A stretch of 11,874 nucleotides of DNA, from NCBI GenBank assembly GCA_903921945.1, contig CAIXSC010000296.1, positions 1 through 11,874 on the forward strand. The letters run 5' to 3'. The notes under the pieces are model-generated. The model was not told the DNA's origin. It ran no database searches and saw nothing but the letters and a program-made list of their open reading frames with translations. This document shows positions 1-6,699 of this stretch, piece by piece. How positions within the stretch are numbered: position 1 is the stretch's first letter; every line of letters starts with the position of its first letter. The DNA comes from an uncultured Planctomycetaceae bacterium. Its GTDB lineage: Bacteria > Planctomycetota > Planctomycetia > Pirellulales > Pirellulaceae. A program made the translations under genes and the position numbers.

Positions 1-591
1 CACTTGGTCGTGGTAGCCATGGAAGTTGCCTTCAAACCGGAGCAGCTTGGCGCGTCCCGTGCAGGCCCGCGCTAGCCGAATGCAGTGCATCGTCGCTTCC
101 GTACCCGCGCCCGTGAATCGCAGGCGTTCAAGGCACGGCACGGTGTCGCAAAGCAGGGCGGCAAGCTCCGCATGCGGTTCGGATTCGTACGAACAGGTCG
201 CGCCGCGGTCCAACGCCGCTTCAACCGCCGCGCGCACTCGCGGGTCGCCATGCCCGAGCAACGTCGCTCCATGGCTGCAACACAAATCGAAATACTCGCG
301 GCCATCCAAATCCCACACCCGGGGACCCACGCCGCGACGAATCAGCATCGGCCTCCCGAGCGCTTGATTCAAACGCGTCGAGGACGAAACGCCGCCCGCG
401 AGCGATTCACAGGCCTTTCGATACTGATCGATCACGCGTCCCATCGCGGAAACCCTTTGTTCGCTGGGGTCTGTGAGGTTGAACGGCAGCGCACTGGCAG
501 TCTGGTGACGATACACGGCGCTCGCCATGGCCGCAATCCGCTCGGAATAGCCGTCATGGCGGCGAATCAGCTTGGCGGGCTGGCGTTCCAT
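1..591 (-). CDS. Class III aminotransferase, glutamate-1-semialdehyde aminomutase-like (C-terminal part outside window)
   Basis: Only the first 197 codons are present; the gene runs off the left edge. The protein resembles the PLP-dependent glutamate-1-semialdehyde 2,1-aminomutase (HemL) branch of class III aminotransferases. Visible landmarks are LAGGVSS (64-70), the strand RVWDLDGREYFD (91-102), LLGHGDPRV (111-119), the phosphate-binding GAGTEATMHCIRLAR (161-175), and FEGNFHGYHDQ (186-196), equivalent to the FEGCYHGH segment of HemL. The Schiff-base lysine lies beyond the window. About 65 residues precede the GGV motif, whereas HemL normally has about 15, so this is probably a paralogue rather than the tetrapyrrole enzyme; its substrate cannot be read from here. 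The ATG at 591 is directly preceded by an in-frame TGA, so it is the earliest possible start. It overlaps the end of the upstream DUF1611 gene by 25 nt, which suggests translational coupling. Family call is firm; substrate is unknown. Confidence 0.87.
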   Translation of the reverse strand, partial: MERQPAKLIRRHDGYSERIAAMASAVYRHQTASALPFNLTDPSEQRVSAMGRVIDQYRKACESLAGGVSSSTRLNQALGRPMLIRRGVGPRVWDLDGREYFDLCCSHGATLLGHGDPRVRAAVEAALDRGATCSYESEPHAELAALLCDTVPCLERLRFTGAGTEATMHCIRLARACTGRAKLLRFEGNFHGYHDQV

Positions 592-1631
592 TCACGCCAT
601 CGGGCCGTGTCGCGGAACCGCACGATCGCGTCCAGCAGTTCGTCGGCGCCGTCACGAATCACATCGCAAACCGGCAGTCCGAACTCGTCACGCACCCGCG
701 CGCGTTCCGCCGCCGCTTCCGCCGCCGACACGCGGCGGCTGTTGACCGCGATTCCCAGGATTTGGCACTGGAAGTTGGCGTTCGCCATCATGTCGTACAT
801 TTTCAACAGTTTGCCGATCGACGGAATCGCGACGTGATCGACCCCGGTCACCACGGCGCGTCCGATTTCATAGACAAAGATCAGTCCGTGCGGGACGCAG
901 CCGTGCAGCAGGCTCAGCGTCACCCCCGAGTACGACGGATGGACCAAGCTGCCTTGGCCTTCGACCACCAGCACCTCATGATGTTGCTGCTGGAGCACCA
1001 TCTTTTCCGCCGCGCCTGCGACAAAGTCGGCGACCACGCAGTCGAGCGGCAATCCGTCCCCTTCAACCATGATCCCGGTCTGCCCGGTGGCGATGAACTT
1101 CGCGTCGATGCCGCGACGCTTCAATCCCTGAGCCAGTTCGACGGACGCCACCATCTTGCCAATGCTGCAGTCGTGCCCCACGGTGTGAATCCGCAGGCAA
1201 TCGGAACGAATGCCGACGCGCCGCGCGACACCCCGTTCGTTGTTCTTTCGCACATCGACCAACAGCACTCCGCGAGCCGCCGCCGCCGCCGCGAATTGCG
1301 GATCGTCCGAGACGAAATCGTGCAACCCCGACCAGATTCCCATGCCGCGTTCGATCGCTTCCAGAATGATCGCGCGCCAAGGAGCCGGAATCTTTCCACC
1401 CGGCGGCGCGATTCCGAGCAACAGCGTGTCGGCCGGCGGCGCTTCGGCCAGCGAGCCGATGACCGGCAAGTCGCCGCCCACGCCCAGCAGCTCGCCGGTA
1501 GTCTTTCCCCGCTGCGTGCTGTCCAACAACGCGACGATCTCGTCGCGCTTGTAGCGGATCATGCAACTGGCCGTCTTCGCTGTGTGCGGATTCGTGTGCC
1601 CTTCGGTCAAGACCACAATGCGCCGCGCCAT
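567..1631 (-). CDS. DUF1611 family protein (DgcN-like, putative D-glutamate N-acetyltransferase)
   Basis: A 354-residue protein with the two-part DUF1611 architecture: an N-terminal Rossmann-like domain (about 1-140, starting RRIVVLTEGHTNPHTAKTA) and a C-terminal P-loop-like domain. The P-loop-like motif is HTVGHDCSIGKM (149-160). It is followed by FIATGQTGIM (179-188), DFVAGAAE (202-209) and EGQGSLVHPSYSGVT (224-238), all typical of the family. A characterised member, DgcN, takes part in D-glutamate breakdown through N-acetyl-D-glutamate; carrying that function over to this gene is inference. The usual genomic partner of DUF1611 genes, an enolase-superfamily protein annotated as dipeptide epimerase (DgcA), is not visible. 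Instead a class III aminotransferase starts inside the last codons (25-nt overlap). The ATG at 1631 matches the family N-terminus; only a weak GGAA lies upstream. It follows lhr by 63 bp on the same strand. Confidence 0.88.
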   Translation of the reverse strand: MARRIVVLTEGHTNPHTAKTASCMIRYKRDEIVALLDSTQRGKTTGELLGVGGDLPVIGSLAEAPPADTLLLGIAPPGGKIPAPWRAIILEAIERGMGIWSGLHDFVSDDPQFAAAAAARGVLLVDVRKNNERGVARRVGIRSDCLRIHTVGHDCSIGKMVASVELAQGLKRRGIDAKFIATGQTGIMVEGDGLPLDCVVADFVAGAAEKMVLQQQHHEVLVVEGQGSLVHPSYSGVTLSLLHGCVPHGLIFVYEIGRAVVTGVDHVAIPSIGKLLKMYDMMANANFQCQILGIAVNSRRVSAAEAAAERARVRDEFGLPVCDVIRDGADELLDAIVRFRDTARWREWNASPPS

Positions 1632-1694
1632 ATCCGGTGATTCCTTATTTCCAATTCCGAGTCGCTCGCCGCCTGTCCGCGACGAGCAACTGTT

Positions 1695-4600
1695 TTACCC
1701 CGATTCACGCCGGCGATGCAGGTAGCCTTGCGCGGTCGCGATAAAACCGGCGTCCAGCAAGTGCGGCTCGAGCGGCCCGGTTCCCGGCAACGCACCGTTG
1801 ATGGATGAAAGAAAGACGGGCGACGAGCGCGTGGCGAGCGACGCCAAGGCCTGCGCAATCACGCGGCAATCTTCCACCCGGAATCGTTCGTCGGCCGCCT
1901 CGAACGTCCACACCGCCTGTCCACCGCGCGACAAGTACGCCACCAGCCGCCCTTCGCGCAGCACCACTTTCGCTCCTTCGACCCGCTGACACCGGGCGCC
2001 GACGTCATCGATCGGGAAAGGCAACGCCGTGCCGAACGGATTCGCCGGATCAAGCGCGGCCAGCAACGCCGCCCGCGAACTCGTCTCCATCCCTGCGGTC
2101 GCCGCGACCTCGCCAGCCTTCTCCCCGTGGGCGTCCAGTTCGGCGATCAAACGCAATCGCTGGTCGGCCCCCGGCGCGGCGAATTGGGTCGCGCCCAAAT
2201 CAGCGACGAAGTACCCGCGATGCACCCGCCCCGCTTCCTCGAACGCCTTGAACACAGGGTACAACGCCGCGTAGCCGCCAGGCACATCCTCGGCCATGAT
2301 CGCCTCGCGGGTCACCACGCCGTAGCGTTTGAGCAACTGAGCGGCCAACGCGGTCTGGCGTTCGGTGGCCGAAACCGCCGCGCCCCAACCGCGTTCGAAC
2401 AGCCACCAGCGGCCCTCGGAACCCGGCAGGCGGCGTTGCCGTCGCGATCGAAACGCGTCATCGAGCCGACTGCCCCGCCACGACCGCGTGGCTCCATCGC
2501 CGGCTTGGCGGCTGCGGAGCGGCGCGAGCGTGTCGTTCGTCACCTCTCCATTCCACACCAGTTCCCAGAGCCGTTCCAGCCAGTCATTGGGAAAGCCGCT
2601 GACGGCGCGAGTCACTTGGTCGAAAAACAACGCGCCGCGCTCGCGCAGCAACGATCGCAATCGCTCGTAGTCGTCGCCTTCAAGCGGCGTCGACGGCGGC
2701 GCCAATCGCGGCGAGTCGTCGGTGAGGAATAAGACGACGCGATTGCTCCGCGACGACACGCCTGTGGAAACTCCGCGCCACACGACTTCACCCGCCGCGC
2801 ATAGTTCATCCAGCATTTCGGGTTCGAATTCAGCCACCCGCGTTGGCAACACCTCTTCTTCCCACGTCGACATGGGCAGCGGCAGCCCCTGAAGCTGCTC
2901 GATCACGTCCAGCAATCCGTCCGACCCGCGACGCGGTTGATCCAAGCCTTGCCAAGCGAGGCGAAAGCGAACGAATGACGCTTGGTCGACCGGCGCGACC
3001 TTGGCCCGCGCGCGTGCTAATGATCGCTGCCGCAGCAACCTCGACACCTCGGTTCCGCACCACTCGCCATCCGCCCCCTTCCCCACGGGCGTCGTGGCGG
3101 TCTCGCTGCCCTTCGTTCCGGGCTTGCCCGACTGCGGTGTGAACCAACCCGAAACAATCACGCCCCGCATTTCCAACTGCCGTAACTTTTCCACGGCCGT
3201 CGCCACGCCAATCCCAAATCGGTCCGCTACCGCCATCGCGGTGAACGGTCCGCGAGTCCGCGCAAACCGCTCAAGCAAGTCGCCAAGCGGATCGCGCAAC
3301 ACCGTGACCGCCGCTCCGAACCTCGTCCAATCGCCAAGCGTTCGTGCCTCCGAACCCGTGGCGGAAGATCGATCGGGTGACGCCAGGTCCGGTGACGATA
3401 GTTTTGTGGACGCGAGGTTTGTGGGCGACAGGTCTGGCGACGACAGCTCTGGCGACGACAACTCTGGTGACGACAGGTTTGTGGGCGATAGGTCTGTAGG
3501 CGAAACGATGGCGCCCAGCGCTTCGCGATAGCTGGTCGCATCCTCGGCTGCGATCCAGCGTTCGTCGCCGCCAACGAACGCTTTCGCCACGCGTCGCGTG
3601 GCCACCAGTTCCTGGATCCAATGCTTTATGCGGCCAGTCTCGCGATCGTCCGCAGCGCAGCGGGCCGCGATTTCCGACGAGTCAAGGTCGCCCAAGCGGC
3701 GGAGCAAATCATGCAGGTCATCGGCGTGTCGCGGAGGAAAGCGGCCGTCGAGCCGTTGTAGTTCGCGGTCGGTCGTGGCGACGACTTCGGGATCGAGCAG
3801 GTCGCGGGGCTCGGTTCCACCCAACAGTTGTCGCAACTGGGTTTGATCGAGCAGCAGCGCCTGGGCGCGCCGTTCCGCGAGCGGCGTATCGCCGCTGTAG
3901 ATGAAATGGCCCGCGAAGTCGAACAGCAGCGAATTGGCGAACGGCGACGGCGTCCGGGTTTCCACACGAACCGTGCTGATTCGCCGCTGCTCAATCCGTT
4001 CGAGCACGCTGCGGAGCGCGGGCAGGTCGAAGACGTCCCGAAGAATCTCGCGGTACGTTTCGAGCAGGATCGGGAAGTCGGTGAATTGAGCGACCGCTTC
4101 CAGCAAGTCGGCCGCTCGGCGCCGCTGCAACCAGAGTGGCGTGCGTCGGCCCAATTGGCGCCTGGGTAACAACAAGGCGCGGCCGGCGTTCTCACGGAAT
4201 CGCGCGGCGAAGAGCGACGTGCCGGCCAGTTCGCGCACCAGGATCGCTTCGACTTCATCCGAACGCGGCACCAGCCACTCGATAGGTGGCGGCAGATCGC
4301 TGGCCGGCAGCCGGAAGACAATCCCATCATCGGACCAGACCGCGTCCGCCGCCGGGCTAACGTCCGCTCGCAATCGGGTAAGCGCGGCGGTCGCCCACGG
4401 CGCGAAAATGCGGGCCCCCAGCGGCGCCATCAAGGCCACTCGCCAATCGCCCGCCTCGTCACGGAAACACTCGATCAACACGGTTTGGTCCGAGGGCGGT
4501 TCGCCAGTCACCGCCGCTTGGCCACGCACATAGGCGACCAGATCCTCCGCCGCCGAAGGCCGCAGGCCATGCTGTTCCCGCAAGCGCCGCTCCGCGTCGG

Positions 4601-6572
4601 CGGGCGGTTCCGCGAGCAACCTGCGTGTCAATTCGCCGATCGCCAAGCCGAATTCGAGCGGCCGTCCCGGCCCTTCGCCGCGCCAAAACGGCATCCGTCC
4701 CGGCTCGCCCGGCGCTGGCGAAACCAACACACGGTCCGCTGTGATTTCCACCACACGCCACGAGGAAGCGCCGAGCAAAAAGACGTCGCCGATCGCCGTC
4801 TCGAAGACCATTTCCTCGTCCAGTTCCCCGACACGACGACCGCCACGCCGCGGTTCGCCCGCCTTGGAATCGCCGCCCTGCTCGGCTAGGAACACGCCGT
4901 ACAAACCGCGATCGGGAATGGTTCCGGCGTTGGCGATCGCCACTCGCAGCGCGCCCTGACGCGGGGTGACTCGATGGGTCACCGGATCCCAGACCACCCG
5001 CGGCTTCAGCTCGGAAAAGCGTTGCGACGGATAACGTCCGGCGAGCATCTCCAGAACCCCGATGAACGACGAGCGGGGCAAGTCGTGGAATGGCGCCGCG
5101 CGGCGCACGGTGTCGTACAAGACGTCGACAGTCTCGGACCGAGAGGCCACCATGGCGACCAATTGTTGCGCGAGCACATCGAGCGGATTGCGGGGATAAA
5201 ACGTCTCTTCCACAGCGCCGTCGAGCATGCGCGCGGCGGCGGCGGCGCAGGCCAGCAAATCGCCCCGATACTTCGGAAACACGATTCCCGCAGGCACGCC
5301 ACCGACATGGTGCGCCGCTCGTCCAACACGTTGCAGACCCGCCGCGATCGATGGTGGCGACTCGATCTGCACCACCAAATCGATCGTCCCCACATCGATT
5401 CCCAGTTCCAGCGACGACGTGGCGATCAGCGCGGGCAATCGTCCCGCCTTCAGACGCTCTTCGATGTCCAACCGCGTCTCTTTCGCCAGCGAGCCGTGAT
5501 GCGCTAACGCCAATTCCTCGCCGGCCGCCGCGTTCACCGCCGCCGCGATCCGCTCCGCGAGCCGCCGGCTATTGACGAATACCAGCGTGCCGCGATGGGC
5601 GCGAATCAGCTCGACCAGCCGCGGATGTAGCGCCGGCCACAACGATGGAGCCAACGCGGTGGACTCGGGCGCGGCCGTCTTCGCCGACTCGGAATCGGCG
5701 GTTGGCGGCGCGCTGTTGGCGCGAAGGAGATCGGCGAGCGGTGTTTCGATCGACAGTCGCAAGGTCTTGCGACTGCTGGCGGCGACGATGTCCACCGGCC
5801 GCGGACGCACGACCCCGTCCACGATGTCGGCTCCGCCGAGCAGTCGCGCGATTTCGTCAAGCGGCCGCTGTGTGGCCGAGAGGCCGATTCGTTGGAGCGG
5901 TGGCGCAGCCGGGTCCGTCGATCGTCGCAGACTCTCCAAGCGTTCCAGCGACACGAACAGATGCGCGCCGCGTTTGGTGGCCGCCATCGCATGGATTTCG
6001 TCCACAATGACCGTCTCGACGCTCGCCAATGCGGCGCGGGCCCGCGAAGTCAGCAATAGAAACAGCGACTCGGGAGTGGTGATCAGGATATCGGGCGGCG
6101 AACGCTGCAAACGGTTCCGCTCGGCGGTCGGCGTGTCGCCGGAACGGATCCCGATCGTCGGTTCGCGAAACGGATGCTGCTCGCGTTCGGCAAGCGACCG
6201 CAAGCCATCGAGCGGCGCGCGGAGATTCCGGGCGATATCGACTCCCAAAGCCTTCAACGGCGAGATGTAAAGCGTGTGAACTCGCGGCGTGGCGGATATC
6301 GGATCGGCGAAAGCGAGCCGGTCGATCGCAACCAGGAATGCGGCGAGCGTCTTGCCTGAGCCGGTCGGGGCAAGCAGCAGCGTGCTCGCGCGGCGAGCAA
6401 TCGCCTCCCACGCGCCTCGCTGGGCCTCGGTTGGGCAAGCAAAGGTTTCACGAAACCACCGCGCGACTAAGGGATGGAAATGTTCCAACCCCGTCGCTTC
6501 CGCGGGAAGCTCGCAAGCTTGGCGACTGTCCGCTTCGGACGACTGAGCGCGGGAGTCTTTTCGCCGCTTCAT
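1695..6572 (-). CDS. lhr: Lhr superfamily 2 ATP-dependent helicase (full-length, Lhr-L type)
   Basis: A 1625-residue large helicase-related protein, slightly longer than the roughly 1500 residues usual for bacterial Lhr. The helicase core shows Walker A APTGSGKT (68-75), LYISPLKALGVDIARNLRAP (101-120), TTPESL (165-170), Walker B DEIH (191-194), LSAT (231-234), VFVNSRR (331-337), the ATSSLELGIDVG segment (384-395) and motif VI QRVGRA (414-419), then FPKYRGDLL typical of Lhr. The Lhr winged-helix and associated domain follows to about 640, and a long C-terminal Lhr-CTD (AlkZ-like tandem winged helices) runs to the end. Lhr proteins unwind DNA-RNA hybrids and act in DNA repair; the E. coli C-terminal domain has uracil-DNA glycosylase activity. 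A pentapeptide array at about 1022-1070 lengthens a linker before DPLGDLLERFARTRGPF. The frame is open up to 6992, but that extension overlaps ygiQ and reads its repeats out of frame. The ATG at 6572 gives the expected Lhr N-terminus, with no clear ribosome binding site. Confidence 0.95.
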   Translation of the reverse strand: MKRRKDSRAQSSEADSRQACELPAEATGLEHFHPLVARWFRETFACPTEAQRGAWEAIARRASTLLLAPTGSGKTLAAFLVAIDRLAFADPISATPRVHTLYISPLKALGVDIARNLRAPLDGLRSLAEREQHPFREPTIGIRSGDTPTAERNRLQRSPPDILITTPESLFLLLTSRARAALASVETVIVDEIHAMAATKRGAHLFVSLERLESLRRSTDPAAPPLQRIGLSATQRPLDEIARLLGGADIVDGVVRPRPVDIVAASSRKTLRLSIETPLADLLRANSAPPTADSESAKTAAPESTALAPSLWPALHPRLVELIRAHRGTLVFVNSRRLAERIAAAVNAAAGEELALAHHGSLAKETRLDIEERLKAGRLPALIATSSLELGIDVGTIDLVVQIESPPSIAAGLQRVGRAAHHVGGVPAGIVFPKYRGDLLACAAAAARMLDGAVEETFYPRNPLDVLAQQLVAMVASRSETVDVLYDTVRRAAPFHDLPRSSFIGVLEMLAGRYPSQRFSELKPRVVWDPVTHRVTPRQGALRVAIANAGTIPDRGLYGVFLAEQGGDSKAGEPRRGGRRVGELDEEMVFETAIGDVFLLGASSWRVVEITADRVLVSPAPGEPGRMPFWRGEGPGRPLEFGLAIGELTRRLLAEPPADAERRLREQHGLRPSAAEDLVAYVRGQAAVTGEPPSDQTVLIECFRDEAGDWRVALMAPLGARIFAPWATAALTRLRADVSPAADAVWSDDGIVFRLPASDLPPPIEWLVPRSDEVEAILVRELAGTSLFAARFRENAGRALLLPRRQLGRRTPLWLQRRRAADLLEAVAQFTDFPILLETYREILRDVFDLPALRSVLERIEQRRISTVRVETRTPSPFANSLLFDFAGHFIYSGDTPLAERRAQALLLDQTQLRQLLGGTEPRDLLDPEVVATTDRELQRLDGRFPPRHADDLHDLLRRLGDLDSSEIAARCAADDRETGRIKHWIQELVATRRVAKAFVGGDERWIAAEDATSYREALGAIVSPTDLSPTNLSSPELSSPELSSPDLSPTNLASTKLSSPDLASPDRSSATGSEARTLGDWTRFGAAVTVLRDPLGDLLERFARTRGPFTAMAVADRFGIGVATAVEKLRQLEMRGVIVSGWFTPQSGKPGTKGSETATTPVGKGADGEWCGTEVSRLLRQRSLARARAKVAPVDQASFVRFRLAWQGLDQPRRGSDGLLDVIEQLQGLPLPMSTWEEEVLPTRVAEFEPEMLDELCAAGEVVWRGVSTGVSSRSNRVVLFLTDDSPRLAPPSTPLEGDDYERLRSLLRERGALFFDQVTRAVSGFPNDWLERLWELVWNGEVTNDTLAPLRSRQAGDGATRSWRGSRLDDAFRSRRQRRLPGSEGRWWLFERGWGAAVSATERQTALAAQLLKRYGVVTREAIMAEDVPGGYAALYPVFKAFEEAGRVHRGYFVADLGATQFAAPGADQRLRLIAELDAHGEKAGEVAATAGMETSSRAALLAALDPANPFGTALPFPIDDVGARCQRVEGAKVVLREGRLVAYLSRGGQAVWTFEAADERFRVEDCRVIAQALASLATRSSPVFLSSINGALPGTGPLEPHLLDAGFIATAQGYLHRRRESG
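3376..3507 (-). repeat. 15-bp tandem repeat array inside lhr (pentapeptide linker)
   Basis: Eight and a half consecutive 15-bp units lie at 3376, 3391, 3406, 3421, 3436, 3451, 3466, 3481 and 3496 (the last partial). The plus-strand consensus is about GGYGACGACAGGTYT. Read in the lhr frame they encode pentapeptides such as ELSSP, DLSPT, NLSSP and DLASP, near residues 1022-1070. Units differ by point changes only, with no frame-breaking indel, so the array stays in frame. The composition (Ser, Pro, Leu, Asp, Thr, Asn) suggests a flexible, disordered linker. It lies where related Lhr proteins have a short connection between winged-helix units of the C-terminal domain. Confidence 0.92.
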
Positions 6573-6699
6573 AAGACTGGGAAACGTTCGAGTCCGGCGA
6601 ACAGAGAACGTGAAGCGACCGATCGAGTGGCGCTGAAGCCGTCCATCGATCCTGCCACCCACCGGACCGACCTGTCTTTCTCTTCGAACCAACCAAGGA

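Noticed and set aside
762..1640. 292-codon plus-strand frame opposite the DUF1611 gene
   Set aside because: It lies wholly antisense to a clear DUF1611 gene, is rich in Arg, His and Gln as expected from reversed GC-rich codons, and shows no domain.
3001..3531. Plus-strand frame with Asp/Ser/Gly repeats (SGDD type) resembling a calcium-binding repeat
   Set aside because: It is the reverse reading of the lhr pentapeptide array; the surrounding sequence is conserved only in the lhr frame.
6584..6605. GTTCGAGTC resembling a tRNA T-loop in the ygiQ-lhr gap
   Set aside because: The flanking bases do not form a five-base T-stem, and no acceptor or anticodon arm can be folded around it.
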